Source: Paenibacillus sp. ACRRY
Lineage (GTDB): Bacteria; Bacillota; Bacilli; Paenibacillales; Paenibacillaceae
DNA: 64,000 bases
Direction of reading: 5' to 3'
Assembly: GCF_022346995.1 (NCBI RefSeq)
Contig: NZ_JAKRNM010000002.1
Span: forward strand, 248,001-312,000
The position numbers and the translations under genes were made by a program. How positions within the stretch are numbered: position 1 is the first letter of the stretch; each line of letters opens with the position of its first letter. Positions 30,408 through 40,423 of the stretch are shown piece after piece. The notes under the pieces are model-generated. The model saw only the letters and a program-made list of their open reading frames with translations, made no database searches and was not told the origin of the DNA.

Positions 30408-31259
30408 ATGAAAATTGAGAAGGTGCTCAACAACAACGTAGTTACCGTGATTGATCCAGGTGGAAACGAACTGGTCGTCATGGGGCGGGGAATTGCCTTC
30501 AAAAAACATGCTGGTGAATCGATAGACGAAAGTCTTGTCGAAAAAATATTCTCATTGGAAAGCAAGGAAGTATCGCAGAAACTGAAAACGCTTCTGTCCG
30601 ATATTCCAGTTGAATATGTTGAATGCTCGGATGAAATTATTCGTTATGCGGAGACGGTGTTAGGTGAGAAGTTGCATGAGAGCATCTATATTTCACTAAC
30701 GGATCATATTCATTTTGCCATTGATCGACATCGTCAAGGATTGCAGATCCGTAACGCACTGTTCTGGGAGATCAAGCGCATGTACCGCAAGGAATATGCC
30801 ATTGGACTGAAGGCACTTCAGATTATTGAAGAAACGCTGGGTGTACTGCTTCCCGAAGACGAATGCGCATTCATCGCCATGCATCTGGTCAATGCCCAGA
30901 TGAACGGTGAGATGAGAGAAACCATCAGTATTACGAATATTGTCAAGGACATACTCAACATTGTAAGACGCAGTTTTGTCATTGAACTGGATGAGGATTC
31001 GCTGAGCTATTATCGATTCTTAACCCATCTGAAGTTCTTTGCTCAACGTGTACTGCAAGGTACAGCCATTGAAGACAAGGAAGAAGATAATCCGCTTCAT
31101 GATCTGGTGAGTAAGCAATACCCTGAAGCATATGCCTGTGCAGTCAAGATTAATGATTATACACGGAAGATCTATAATCGGGTCTTGTCTAAGGAAGAAA
31201 TACTGTATCTGACGATTCACATTGAGCGTGTTGTAAGAAATGAACAACCAATCGAATAA
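30408..31259 (+). CDS. licT: BglG/LicT-family transcriptional antiterminator
   Basis: 283 residues. The N-terminal 55 residues (KIEKVLNNNVVTVIDPGGNE, GRGIAFKKHAGE) are the CAT RNA-binding domain; then two PRD domains with conserved histidines (HIHFAIDRH and AFIAMHLVNAQ in PRD1; YLTIHIERV in PRD2). It dimerises when activated by HPr phosphorylation and relieved of EII phosphorylation, binds RAT hairpins and blocks terminators. Four RAT sites occur in this window. The order is GH1-GH1-licT-PTS. Confidence 0.96.
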   Translation: MKIEKVLNNNVVTVIDPGGNELVVMGRGIAFKKHAGESIDESLVEKIFSLESKEVSQKLKTLLSDIPVEYVECSDEIIRYAETVLGEKLHESIYISLTDHIHFAIDRHRQGLQIRNALFWEIKRMYRKEYAIGLKALQIIEETLGVLLPEDECAFIAMHLVNAQMNGEMRETISITNIVKDILNIVRRSFVIELDEDSLSYYRFLTHLKFFAQRVLQGTAIEDKEEDNPLHDLVSKQYPEAYACAVKINDYTRKIYNRVLSKEEILYLTIHIERVVRNEQPIE

Positions 31260-31264
31260 TTTTG

Positions 31265-31292
31265 GGATTGTTACTGCTAAAAAGGCAAAACC
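31265..31292 (+). promoter_or_regulatory. RAT3, LicT target in the bglP leader
   Basis: GGATTGTTACTGC followed by AAGGCAAAACC, starting six bases after the licT stop; overlaps the terminator at 31289-31355. Confidence 0.92.
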
Positions 31293-31355
31293 TAAACGTT
31301 GAATAATGATAAGCTGAAACTGCTTTGTCATTATTCAGTGTTTAGGTTTTTTTTT
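31289..31355 (+). terminator. RAT3-controlled terminator
   Basis: Long stem AACCTAAAC-GTTGAATAATGA with TCATTATTCAGTGTTTAGGTT, then T-rich. Confidence 0.9.
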
Positions 31356-31388
31356 AACCTTCATTACACATCAAAGGAGCAAAACACA

Positions 31389-33293
31389 ATGGATAAACAA
31401 CAATTGTCCAAAGATATTCTGAAGTTGGTCGGTGGAGAAGAAAACATTGATCAAGTCACGCACTGTATGACAAGACTCAGATTTAATCTCAATGACAACG
31501 GCAAAGCTGACAAAGCAACGCTTAAAAATACACCGGGCGTTATGGGTGTTATGGAGAATGGTGGTCAATTTCAGGTCATTATCGGGAACGACGTGCCTGT
31601 GGTGTATAACGCGCTTGTAGGAAACATGTCCAAAGCACCTACATCCGAATCGGCTGGAGCTTCCACAGGGGAGAAGAAAAAGAGAAACCCGCTGAGTGCC
31701 CTGTTTGACTTCATCTCGGGTATGTTTACACCAATCCTGCCGGCGATTACCGGTGCTGGTATGATCAAAGGGATCGTGGCGATCCTCGTAGCCCTTGGCT
31801 GGATGTCTGATACCAGCTCAACCTACATCATTTTGTCCGCGATCGGTGATGGAGCATTCTACTTCCTGCCAATCATTCTGGCAATTAGTGCTTCCCGCAA
31901 ACTGGGCAGTAACATGTACATTGGTGCAGCACTCGGTGCTGCGATTATGCACCCGACGATCACAGCATTGCTGGCTGAGGGAAATACGACGTTTGCAAGT
32001 ATTCCAGTCGTAGCAGCAACATATTCATCTACGGTTATTCCGATTGTTATTGCAATCTGGATTGCATCTTATGTAGAAAAAGCGGTTGACCGCGTTACAC
32101 ATGCATCGTTGAAATTGCTAGTTGTACCAACGGTAACATTGGTAATCATGGTGCCATTGACTCTGATTGCAATTGGACCACTGGGTTCTATTATCGGTAA
32201 CGGATTGTCCGGCGGTATCTCATGGTTGTTTGACAATATGTCTGTTCTGGCAAGTATTCTGATTGGTGGTACAATGTCCCTGTTGATTATCACAGGTATG
32301 CACTATGCACTCACACCAATCGTTATCGGTTCGATTACAACATTAGGTTATGATTTCATTATTCCGTTGATGTTTGCGGCAAACTGGGCACAAGCAGGTG
32401 GTGCACTTGGTGTCGCACTCAGATCCAAAAATGCTACAACGAAATCTCTTGGTTTCTCTACAGGTTTGACCGCTGTTATGGGTATCACGGAGCCTGCAAT
32501 GTACGGGATTAACATGAAATTCAAAAAACCGTTTATTGCTGCCCTGATCGGTGGAGCAGTCGGCGGTGCATTTATGGGGATTTTTAATGTTAAAGCATAT
32601 GTAATTACAGGTCTTGTTGGTTTGCCAAGTATCGCAGCCTTCATCAGCCCGGCTATCAGCACTTTGATCTTCGCTATCGTTGGTGGAGCAATTGCTCTCG
32701 TGGCAGCTACAGTCCTTACGTATATCCTTGGTTTCCAGGAAGAAGAAGCACCAAAAGTAGTTGAGGCTCCGGCTCAACCGGTTGCTGAAGTAAACAACGC
32801 AGCTCCTGCTGCAGTTGTAATCGAAGAAGAAAAAGTACAGGATCAAGAAGTATTCAGCCCGATTACAGGGGAAGTAAAACCGCTAAGCGAAGTACCAGAC
32901 CCTGCATTCTCTGAAGAAATTATGGGTAAAGGATTTGCAATTCAGCCGACTGAAGGTCGTGTCGTTTCCCCGATTAACGGAACCGTGTTCTCCTTGTCGA
33001 AGAGTGGACATGCCATTGGTCTGGTCAGCGACAACGGTGCAGAGATGCTGATCCACATCGGAATTGATACGGTGAAGCTGAAAGGTCAATTCTTCTCGCC
33101 TAAGGTTCAGGCGGGTGCAAAAGTTGCTGTGGGTGATGTATTGATGGAATTTGACCGTGAAGAAATCGAAAAAGCGGGTTATACAACCATTACACCAGTC
33201 ATCATCACAAACATGCATCAATATGAGTCGATTGTATCTGCAGGTCGTACTGCAATTAAAGAGCAAGAACTGCTCTATACAGCCAAAGCCTAA
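31389..33293 (+). CDS. bglP: PTS beta-glucoside permease EIIBCA
   Basis: 634 residues from ATG 31389 (AAGGAGCAAAACACA before it; an ATG 90 bases upstream overlaps the terminator). Same layout as the PTS at 5763: EIIB Cys26 (THCMTRLRF), EIIC with transmembrane helices (about 110-450), proline/alanine-rich linker, EIIA with active-site His in IHIGIDTV. It imports and phosphorylates beta-glucosides for the GH1 enzymes, and its EIIB/EIIA control LicT activity. It is preceded by RAT3. Confidence 0.95.
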   Translation: MDKQQLSKDILKLVGGEENIDQVTHCMTRLRFNLNDNGKADKATLKNTPGVMGVMENGGQFQVIIGNDVPVVYNALVGNMSKAPTSESAGASTGEKKKRNPLSALFDFISGMFTPILPAITGAGMIKGIVAILVALGWMSDTSSTYIILSAIGDGAFYFLPIILAISASRKLGSNMYIGAALGAAIMHPTITALLAEGNTTFASIPVVAATYSSTVIPIVIAIWIASYVEKAVDRVTHASLKLLVVPTVTLVIMVPLTLIAIGPLGSIIGNGLSGGISWLFDNMSVLASILIGGTMSLLIITGMHYALTPIVIGSITTLGYDFIIPLMFAANWAQAGGALGVALRSKNATTKSLGFSTGLTAVMGITEPAMYGINMKFKKPFIAALIGGAVGGAFMGIFNVKAYVITGLVGLPSIAAFISPAISTLIFAIVGGAIALVAATVLTYILGFQEEEAPKVVEAPAQPVAEVNNAAPAAVVIEEEKVQDQEVFSPITGEVKPLSEVPDPAFSEEIMGKGFAIQPTEGRVVSPINGTVFSLSKSGHAIGLVSDNGAEMLIHIGIDTVKLKGQFFSPKVQAGAKVAVGDVLMEFDREEIEKAGYTTITPVIITNMHQYESIVSAGRTAIKEQELLYTAKA

Positions 33294-33301
33294 CCTATAA
33301 G

Positions 33302-33347
33302 AAACAGCAGAGTTTCCAAACGTACTGGAGACCCTGCTGTTTTTTGT
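33302..33347 (+). terminator. Terminator after bglP
   Basis: Arms AACAGCAG-AGTTTCC and GGAGACC-CTGCTGTT, then TTTTT. Confidence 0.75.
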
Positions 33348-33429
33348 TTATAGCTATAAGCTATTCGTGGTATGTTACCGCAGCGGCATAACCGTTGCAT
33401 CCAGAAACAACATCTCATCTGTTATGTTC

Positions 33430-34311
33430 CTATGGGAGCATTTCCCGTACCAATTGCACGAATTGCTGGGCCGGCTTGGACAGATAACGATGATGAAGCC
33501 AGACGAGCGCTGAGCCCACGGTGGAGTTCGGATCAAGGATCCGATATACATGGAATGATTGTTCATGATGGAGCTGCAGCACGGTGCCAGGTACGATGGA
33601 ATTCGCGAATCCGAGCCGGACCAGCTCTAGCAGCATGGCGACATCTGAGCATTCACCCATAATCGAAGGCTTCACCTGATGTTCACGGAACTTCTCGAGA
33701 ATCAGTTCAAACATGCCGAGTCCCTCTGTGCTGGGAAGCAGGAGTGGAATTTCTGCCAACTGATCAAAGTAAGTGCCATTTTCTCCGGTGGTCTCCAGGG
33801 GTTCCGAGGATATGTAGTAGAGTGGCTCTTGCGGCAGATGCAGCACCTCGTAGTGTTTCGTTTTCACCGGCATACGTACGCAGGCCAGCTCAATCAGTCC
33901 ATCATCCAGCAGGCTGCATAGTTGAGCGGATTCATTTTGCTGAATTTTGTAGGTTACTTGAGGATGGCTTGTGCGAAACTGCTGGAGCGCCTTCGGGATC
34001 AGACTATCGGAAATGGTATTCATGCCCAGGGATAACTTGCCCCGGATTCCATAACGGAAGCTCTGCATCTCCATGACGGCTTCCTCCATATATTTGGTCA
34101 TCGTGACGGCATAGTCATAGAAACTGCGGCCTGCTTGCGTCAATTCCATCATGCGCCCTTTGCGTTCAAATAACGCTACGCCAAGCTCTTCTTCCATCAG
34201 TTTTAATTGCTGACTGAGTGGAGGCTGAGCCATGTGCAGTCTTCGGGCAGCTGCGGTAATTTGTTTCTCTTCGGCAATGGCAATAAAGTAGCGACATTGT
34301 TTGATATCCAC
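33430..34311 (-). CDS. LysR-family transcriptional regulator
   Basis: 293 residues. N-terminal winged helix (YFIAIAEEKQITAAARRLHM) with a LysR co-inducer-binding domain from about 90 (IRGKLSLGMNTISDSLIP). The neighbours do not point to a target: ankyrin and purine-permease genes diverge upstream. Aromatic or organic acids are typical effectors for the family; the one here is unknown. Confidence 0.92.
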   Translation of the reverse strand: MDIKQCRYFIAIAEEKQITAAARRLHMAQPPLSQQLKLMEEELGVALFERKGRMMELTQAGRSFYDYAVTMTKYMEEAVMEMQSFRYGIRGKLSLGMNTISDSLIPKALQQFRTSHPQVTYKIQQNESAQLCSLLDDGLIELACVRMPVKTKHYEVLHLPQEPLYYISSEPLETTGENGTYFDQLAEIPLLLPSTEGLGMFELILEKFREHQVKPSIMGECSDVAMLLELVRLGFANSIVPGTVLQLHHEQSFHVYRILDPNSTVGSALVWLHHRYLSKPAQQFVQLVREMLP

Positions 34312-34491
34312 TTGTTTTCACCCTCGTTGCAAGTATATGTATTTCGTATAGTTAGCCAACAAAACATGTATTTTTAATATACTATCCTCTTATGTTAACA
34401 TACATTAGATTTACGCACCTAAATAGCAAGATTCGATCTCCATTGGAACGCTGATCCACAAGGTTAACAACGAATTGGAGGATGAAACGCA

Positions 34492-35079
34492 TTGGTTAAA
34501 ACGATACATGCCGCTGCTGAAGCTGGACATACAGATGAGGTTATCCGGTTTATTACACAAGGTGCCGGGTTGAATGAACGGGATGCGCTTGGGCGGACTC
34601 CGCTAATGGCTGCAGTGCATGGCAATAAGATACAGACCGTTAGCATGTTGATTGATGCTGGAGCGGATATCAACATTCAGGATGGTCGATTGGATAATCC
34701 ATTGTTATATGCCAGCGCCGAGGGCCTCAAGGAAATTGTTGAAATGGCCGTCTCGGCTGGGGCAGATACAAGATTAACGAATCGCTTTGGCGGAACCGCA
34801 CTTATCCCTGCAGCAGATCGGGGTCATGTGAACATTGTGGAATTCCTGCTGACTTGTACGGATGTGGATGTGAACCATGTCAACAATCTGGGCTGGACAG
34901 CTCTGCTGGAGGCCGTCATTCTGGGAGACGGAGGACCCCGGCATCAGCAGATCGTGGCATTGCTTCTGCAATATGGTGCCGATCGGGAGATCGCGGATAG
35001 GGATGGCGTTACCCCGCTAGCTCATGCCAGACGGAACCGTTATACCGAAATGGAACGGATGTTATCGAAGACTGAATGA
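34492..35079 (+). CDS. Ankyrin-repeat protein
   Basis: 195 residues from TTG 34492 (TTGGAGGA about 10 bases before). Four to five ankyrin repeats are visible: LGRTPLMAAVHGN, NPLLYASAEGLKEIVEMAVSAGAD, GGTALIPAADRGHVNIVEFLL, LGWTALLEAVILG, and GVTPLAHARRNRY. No signal peptide. Ankyrin proteins mediate protein contacts; some are immunity proteins. It precedes a purine permease by 45 bases and may share its transcript. Confidence 0.87.
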   Translation: MVKTIHAAAEAGHTDEVIRFITQGAGLNERDALGRTPLMAAVHGNKIQTVSMLIDAGADINIQDGRLDNPLLYASAEGLKEIVEMAVSAGADTRLTNRFGGTALIPAADRGHVNIVEFLLTCTDVDVNHVNNLGWTALLEAVILGDGGPRHQQIVALLLQYGADREIADRDGVTPLAHARRNRYTEMERMLSKTE

Positions 35080-35124
35080 AGGTGCCTAATTCTAATTGAG
35101 GCGCGAAAGGACACGAATTATATC

Positions 35125-36480
35125 ATGAACAGACATCAAGAGCATTTCATTACAAAATATATGAGTCAGACATCATCTCTGGTTTTGGCAGGAATTCAAT
35201 GGTTCTTCTTCCTGTTTACCAACACGGTCGTGGTGCCATTATCCATTGGTCATAATTTTCAGATGTCACCGGATGCCATTGCTGCATCCATGCAGCATGC
35301 TTTTCTGCTCACCGGAGCTGTGTGCATTCTGCAGGCAGTCTGTGGACATCGCTATGCGGTCATGGACGGACCGTCCGGTCTGTGGTGGGGATTGACGCTC
35401 AGCCTGACTGTCTCGGCATCTTCCGCCGGCATGAGTCTGGAGCGGATCGGAGGCGGACTTGCTGCCGGCTTCCTGCTCGCAGGACTAACCATGGCAGTTC
35501 TTGGCCGATTGGATGCAGCCCATCTGCTGCAGAAGCTGTTTACACCCATGGTCAAGAGCGCTATGTTATTTCTTATGACGATTCAGCTGACCATGAATTT
35601 CTTCAAAGGCATGATTGGATATACTGAATTCGGTACATTTAACTTGCCGGTTGCAGCTCTATCTGTAGCTATTGCCTTTCTGGTCGCCCTGATCCAACTG
35701 AAGGGAAGAGGCAAACTGGGCAACTATTCCATCCTCATTGGCATTGTGACAGGCTGGATTGCCTACAGTTTTGTGTTTCCAGGCCAGCATTCAGGGTTAT
35801 CGGGCAATTCTGGGGGGAGTTTGTTTACGCTGTTTCCATGGGGAGTACCGACGTGGGAGCCGGGCATTATTGTAACTGCGTTCTTCGTGGGATTGGTCAA
35901 CATGACGAATTCAATTACGACATTAAGCACGGTTGAGAAAATATATGAAACACAGACGACAGATCAGCAATATAAACGCTCCTATGTACTAACCGGATTG
36001 TTCAGCATGCTATCCGCATGTGTGGGTGTGCTGCCATTTGGTTTATTTGCTTCGTCCATCGGTTTTCTGGAAAGTACTCGAATTTTGCGGCGTGCTGCTT
36101 TTATTATCGGGGCTGCCATGTTATTTATTTTGGGGCTTACCCCTTCGGTGACTGCCTTTTTTGCGCAAATACCACCGAGTGTGGGCAGTGCCGTGCTGTT
36201 TGTAGCCTATCTGCAAATGTTTGGAACGGCTCTCCGCACCATTGAGGGCACCGCGTTTAATTCCAAGACGATCTACCGCGTGGCTCTGCCCGTGCTAACC
36301 GGAGTTGCCGTGATGAACATCCCTGCTGAAGCCTTTCAGGCATTACCGATTTACCTCATTCCGATTATTAGCAATGGTCTCGTAATCGGGGTTCTGGTCT
36401 CGCTGATCCTGGAGAAAAGTGTGAACTGGTCCAAAATGGAGAATGCTTCTACCGCAGGCAAAACCGTTACTTCACCATGA
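35125..36480 (+). CDS. NCS2-family purine/pyrimidine permease
   Basis: 451 residues, about 12 to 14 membrane helices. The N-terminal pattern (LAGIQWFFFLFTNTVVVPLSIGHNF) and the substrate loop YAVMDGPSGLWWG place it among nucleobase:cation symporters (uracil/xanthine subgroup). Exact substrate not determined. It ends 14 bases into the convergent PilZ gene, a tail-to-tail overlap. Confidence 0.88.
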   Translation: MNRHQEHFITKYMSQTSSLVLAGIQWFFFLFTNTVVVPLSIGHNFQMSPDAIAASMQHAFLLTGAVCILQAVCGHRYAVMDGPSGLWWGLTLSLTVSASSAGMSLERIGGGLAAGFLLAGLTMAVLGRLDAAHLLQKLFTPMVKSAMLFLMTIQLTMNFFKGMIGYTEFGTFNLPVAALSVAIAFLVALIQLKGRGKLGNYSILIGIVTGWIAYSFVFPGQHSGLSGNSGGSLFTLFPWGVPTWEPGIIVTAFFVGLVNMTNSITTLSTVEKIYETQTTDQQYKRSYVLTGLFSMLSACVGVLPFGLFASSIGFLESTRILRRAAFIIGAAMLFILGLTPSVTAFFAQIPPSVGSAVLFVAYLQMFGTALRTIEGTAFNSKTIYRVALPVLTGVAVMNIPAEAFQALPIYLIPIISNGLVIGVLVSLILEKSVNWSKMENASTAGKTVTSP

Positions 36481-36844
36481 TTTTCCCTTGTCCGGCAAGC
36501 ATGCGCAGTTCCCTGGACAGGCGATCATGGTTCCCGTCCTGTATTTCAAGCTGCACGCCGTAATGCCAGGTTTCATTCTCCTCGTTGCCCCAACGCAGAG
36601 TTCCTTCCAGATCTAAAGGATCTTCAAAAAGAAGCAGATTCATTCCGATCCGGATTTCATTGGACTCCACATGCAGGCTTAGCGGAAATGAAAGCTGGCA
36701 TCCCGATCGGCTGATATCGATTAATTCGGCCTGAATGGGTTTGTGCGGAGCAGAGACTCCGTTAATGCTGATAATGTAAATTTCAAACATGATGGGTTCC
36801 TTCAATGTATAACGAAAAGGCTCTCTTCTAAGGTTGATTGACAT
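36467..36844 (-). CDS. PilZ-domain protein
   Basis: 125 residues from ATG 36844 (GTGGAGGAAACT precedes it; longer frame to 36874 lacks one). PilZ features: RREPFRYTL near the N-terminus and LIDISRSGCQLSF, equivalent to the RxxxR and (D/N)xSxxG motifs that bind c-di-GMP. The second arginine position appears intact (RREPFR). A stand-alone effector, probably of motility or surface behaviour. Convergent with the purine permease. Confidence 0.82.
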   Translation of the reverse strand: MSINLRREPFRYTLKEPIMFEIYIISINGVSAPHKPIQAELIDISRSGCQLSFPLSLHVESNEIRIGMNLLLFEDPLDLEGTLRWGNEENETWHYGVQLEIQDGNHDRLSRELRMLAGQGKIMVK

Positions 36845-36953
36845 AGTTTCCTCCACAAAGTTCAAAAGATTCATGTTATGGATATATCGTCAATTTGTAC
36901 CCGAAAATGAAGAGATACGGCCTTGTTTGCATTGAAGGGGATTCAACATCACA

Positions 36954-37418
36954 TCAGGAAAAGGTGAGCCCTATGCTCGCACTGGCAGACCGTGGATCGT
37001 AGCTGGAATATATCGTGCCCCAAGGGAACTTGTATTCCATGTAGGGATAGGGTTTGGAGCGGTTTATTTGCGGTGCAGCGGAAATTTGCTTCAGGAGCCA
37101 CTCATCATGGGCCAGCTTGCGCTTCATCTCACCTGCCTCGGTCCAGTCATCCCATGAAGAGGGGAATTCTTCGCCGTCCAGTGCAAAACTGGCCTGAACC
37201 AGCCGGGACTGATGAAAACACAAGGCGAGGTAAAATGCTTTAATATCTGCAGAAGCATCTGATTTGAACTTGTACCACGTATATCCCGTAGTAAGTTTTT
37301 GAACCTCCGTACGATACTCCTGGTAAAACCAACTTGCCTTCAATTCCTCTTCCGTAAGATCGGAGTACAATTTCAGGCTATCGTGAACCCGAATGACGCC
37401 ACTTTCCCATCCATCCAT
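36954..37418 (-). CDS. Unknown soluble protein, 154 residues
   Basis: Starts with ATG 37418 (AGGTAGGG... upstream). No signal, membrane helix or known motif. Aromatic-rich (many W, Y, F) with acidic N-terminal part, a composition often seen in immunity-like proteins. Lies alone on the minus strand beside a cluster of such genes, which suggests but does not show a common theme. Confidence 0.6.
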   Translation of the reverse strand: MDGWESGVIRVHDSLKLYSDLTEEELKASWFYQEYRTEVQKLTTGYTWYKFKSDASADIKAFYLALCFHQSRLVQASFALDGEEFPSSWDDWTEAGEMKRKLAHDEWLLKQISAAPQINRSKPYPYMEYKFPWGTIYSSYDPRSASASIGLTFS

Positions 37419-37508
37419 ATTAGAATCCCTACCTCATTGCATTTTTTCACAAGTATAGCATACACAGATATAGCCCCTGAGTTCCTTTAACCCCGGTGTC
37501 TGGCTTGA

Positions 37509-37514
37509 TATAAT
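37509..37514 (+). promoter_or_regulatory. Candidate -10 of the HEAT-repeat operon
   Basis: TATAAT at 37509-37514, with only a weak TTTAAC -35 (37486-37491), 55 bases upstream of the HEAT gene. Confidence 0.35.
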
Positions 37515-37568
37515 GGTTGGATATGGTTCTGATTCCTCACCTGAATCAGATGGGAAGGAGCGGATGAA

Positions 37569-39152
37569 ATGCGGCAATTAACTTCGGAATTTCGCGATAA
37601 ACTGGATCAACTCGGGACGGGAACGGTTCAGGAAACCGCCGAGCAACTTCGTCATCTTGGTCAATCCGGAGAGTATATCGTGATCCCGAGTCTGCTGCGA
37701 ATGATGGATGATGACAGTCCTATCATTGGTCAGGCTGCGGAGCAAGCGGTAGCTCGTTTGTTAGAAGCGTGTCCAGTATCCGAGCTGGTGTGGCTGAACG
37801 AACATGTAAGGGAATGGCGTCCTTCTCCCGTTATTTGGAAGCGGGTCGTAGAACGTGAGGTACATAAGATAGATCAGGCTAGTACAATCCGTCTGTCCAT
37901 GTTGACGATGCACTGGAGCGGCTACGTCAGAGAAGCTGCGGTTAAAAGAATGATTCGGGAGGATGAGTCCTATAGCTTCGCTTATTTGCTGCTTCGGTTG
38001 AATGACTGGGTGCCTGAAATTCGTCACTTGGCGAGAGCGGCACTGGAACTTAAACTGAAGCCCGAGTATGCCAAGCTATGGATGGAAAATGTCATGCTTG
38101 TGGAGCGACTACGGATCTGTGGGCGGGATTCATTTGAGTCTTTTATCGAATCCGTACATCATCTGCTGCGTCAGAAGGAATGCCGATTTGTCATTCATAC
38201 CGCACGGGTATCCCCTGAATCCAGCATCCGTCAGTTCGCTTTTCGAATTTCACTCGAAGCAGAGGGAACGGATACAGGCTTGATTATGGAGCAGGCATTA
38301 CGGGATGAGAACCCTGCTATCCGGCGATGGGCAGCACAGCGAGTAGATCGTATGTTGTCCGGTCAGAAGCTGAGAGAGGCCCTTCTTGGCATGCAGCTGG
38401 ACAGTGTACCTTCAATCCGCCGGGAAGGTCTGGCTGTACTTGCCACGATGTATCCCGATGATGCAAAGGCCATTATAATGGATCGGCTTCTGGATTCAAA
38501 CCTGCCTGTGCGGGATACAGCACGGAGGTATGCCAAACAGTGGATGAACGTGAGTTATGCGGAGTGGTATCTTGATGTCATCTGGGGCGATGATCGACAT
38601 CATCTCGCTGCAGCAATTTCAGGTCTGGGAGAGACGGGGGACAAGGCAGACGCAGAAGTACTGTATGAATATGCGAAGCATCCATCGATTGCTGTACGAA
38701 AAGCGGTTATCCGCGGATTAATGCGGCTGGATGCTTCTTCATACGGAACGCATTTTGTACATTCGCTAAGAAGCCCGCAACCAGGCATCTCCAGAGAGGC
38801 CTGCCGTGCACTTATGCATCATCCATATCTTATACAGTCTGATGTAATGGCCGGCCTGTTGTCGGACCCTGATGCCCTGCCTCATGTCGTTCGCAATGTG
38901 CTGCGCATTATTTCTTCCATGAGCAAGTGGAATCAGGTTGGACTGCTGCTAGAGCAGCTTCCAGCGGCAAGGCGCGGATGGGTGAAGCAAGCCATTCATC
39001 GCCAGTTGTATAACTGGGCCAGATACCCGAACCGCAGCTACGGCGGAAGATTGTCTACGGCAGAACGGGAACGTCTTCATAAGCTGCTGTCGTTATGTGG
39101 GCAGGAACTGGATGGTGATCTGCTGCATCGTTTGGAGTGGCTAATGAAATAA
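37569..39152 (+). CDS. HEAT-repeat protein
   Basis: 527 residues, all helical by appearance, with many short repeats: IPSLLRMMDDDSPIIGQAAEQAVARLL, DENPAIRRWAAQRVDRML, DSVPSIRREGLAVLATMYPDDAKAI, DSNLPVRDTARRYAKQWM, HPSIAVRKAVIRGLMRLD. These are HEAT/PBS-lyase-type motifs. No catalytic domain is visible. First gene of a set of five with short gaps (28-75 bases): HEAT, DUF6386-like, unknown, SMI1/KNR4 and DUF5412-like. Confidence 0.85.
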   Translation: MRQLTSEFRDKLDQLGTGTVQETAEQLRHLGQSGEYIVIPSLLRMMDDDSPIIGQAAEQAVARLLEACPVSELVWLNEHVREWRPSPVIWKRVVEREVHKIDQASTIRLSMLTMHWSGYVREAAVKRMIREDESYSFAYLLLRLNDWVPEIRHLARAALELKLKPEYAKLWMENVMLVERLRICGRDSFESFIESVHHLLRQKECRFVIHTARVSPESSIRQFAFRISLEAEGTDTGLIMEQALRDENPAIRRWAAQRVDRMLSGQKLREALLGMQLDSVPSIRREGLAVLATMYPDDAKAIIMDRLLDSNLPVRDTARRYAKQWMNVSYAEWYLDVIWGDDRHHLAAAISGLGETGDKADAEVLYEYAKHPSIAVRKAVIRGLMRLDASSYGTHFVHSLRSPQPGISREACRALMHHPYLIQSDVMAGLLSDPDALPHVVRNVLRIISSMSKWNQVGLLLEQLPAARRGWVKQAIHRQLYNWARYPNRSYGGRLSTAERERLHKLLSLCGQELDGDLLHRLEWLMK

Positions 39153-39180
39153 ATCATGACGATCAGAGAGGAAGATAAGA

Positions 39181-39645
39181 ATGCGTGGGACATTTCAATT
39201 CGTAACGGGAACGGCAACCATGTGCCTGTTCGATCTGGCTTCGTTAAAACACCGTGTGGAAGAACCGAACGACTGGTGGTCCATTCCGGAAGATGAACTG
39301 GCTGAGGTGAATGCGGGTCATTGTCTCTTTTTCAATCTGGGAGCCGATGGATTGTACGAGGTGGCATGGAGTGTGAACATCTCGGATACAGCTAGCGCAG
39401 CGCAAGAAACGGAAAGTGCGCAGGAATTTTGCCTGCAAGTTCCGTCCGGCAACGTATTTCTGGGTGCAGCTGAAGATGTCAGTGGGGGAGAACTGGAGCC
39501 TGATGAGTCATGCGATGGAATCATCCTATCGCTGCAGCCGGGTAATGTGGCTTGCATCGTCTCAAGAGAAGGCAATCAGATTTCACTGACGATTCAACCA
39601 AGTGCTCAAGGACACAATGAGCTGGATCGTCTGATCCGGATTTGA
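39181..39645 (+). CDS. DUF6386-like protein
   Basis: 154 residues, AGAGAGGAAGATAAGA before the ATG. The start MRGTFQFVTGTATMCLFDLA and DWWSIPEDELAEVNAG resemble a family that I know as DUF6386, seen beside immunity-type genes. No signal or membrane segment. 28 bases after the HEAT gene. The family assignment is from memory and modest. Confidence 0.65.
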   Translation: MRGTFQFVTGTATMCLFDLASLKHRVEEPNDWWSIPEDELAEVNAGHCLFFNLGADGLYEVAWSVNISDTASAAQETESAQEFCLQVPSGNVFLGAAEDVSGGELEPDESCDGIILSLQPGNVACIVSREGNQISLTIQPSAQGHNELDRLIRI

Positions 39646-39717
39646 AGTGTTTTTTTATAAGGCTAACAAGTCTCATAGAACTCAGGTAATGAAGAAAGCT
39701 GAAGCGGAGGAATACCC

Positions 39718-40398
39718 ATGCCGAATTGGAATTTCACATCGATCACAGATTCAGATAAGCTGCACCAACATGTGCGGATACTTGCTGCACTGGATATCAT
39801 CCTGTCGGAGGAAGAATGGCTGCGTGTGCACCGCTATGAAGCAGAGCTGCTGCCTGGTGTGGCTTGGGGGAGTATCGATAACGGGGCAGGAGATCACCTG
39901 CATGTGTTGTTTACCCCATCGGGTACATTAATCAAAGGATTTGATCATGAATCTCCCCTAAGCCCTCATGCTCGTGACGATGGGGAAGTCTATCCGGGCA
40001 TGTATGATGAAGTGCCGAAGGCATTGAGATCAATCATGGAGGATCAGGAAGAGAGAATGAAGCCGGAGGATGTTACCTTTTGTATTTGGCAAGATGGAAG
40101 CAACCCGGAGTGGAAGACAGGAAGCTGGATTCAGCAAGCGTTAATCGAGGAAAGCGGAGACGACGCCACAGGCGGTGCTGATTTTTTGATGGGCTATATT
40201 GAGGAAACACCGGAGGCATTCGCTGATTGGGCAGAGGGTTATTATGAGTCACAGGAACTGCCGCTGTCTGCGATAACTGAAGTATACGAAGGAAAACCAG
40301 TTTCGGCCAATTTAATCAAGAAGCTATGTCCTGAACGTAACGTAGAAGCGGCACTGAATGAGCTGCATCAACGTGGATATGTCGTAGAACGTAGATAA
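39718..40398 (+). CDS. Unknown acidic protein, 226 residues
   Basis: Good ribosome binding site (GCGGAGGAATACCC). Strongly acidic with many W/D/E; the middle part contains GYIEETPEAFADWAEGYYESQ, the end (PERNVEAALNELHQRGYVVERR) looks like a small winged-helix. No family recognised. It is co-directional with, and 25 bases before, the SMI1/KNR4 gene. Confidence 0.65.
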   Translation: MPNWNFTSITDSDKLHQHVRILAALDIILSEEEWLRVHRYEAELLPGVAWGSIDNGAGDHLHVLFTPSGTLIKGFDHESPLSPHARDDGEVYPGMYDEVPKALRSIMEDQEERMKPEDVTFCIWQDGSNPEWKTGSWIQQALIEESGDDATGGADFLMGYIEETPEAFADWAEGYYESQELPLSAITEVYEGKPVSANLIKKLCPERNVEAALNELHQRGYVVERR

Positions 40399-40423
40399 TG
40401 GAAGTAGGAGGAGAAGAGCAGCC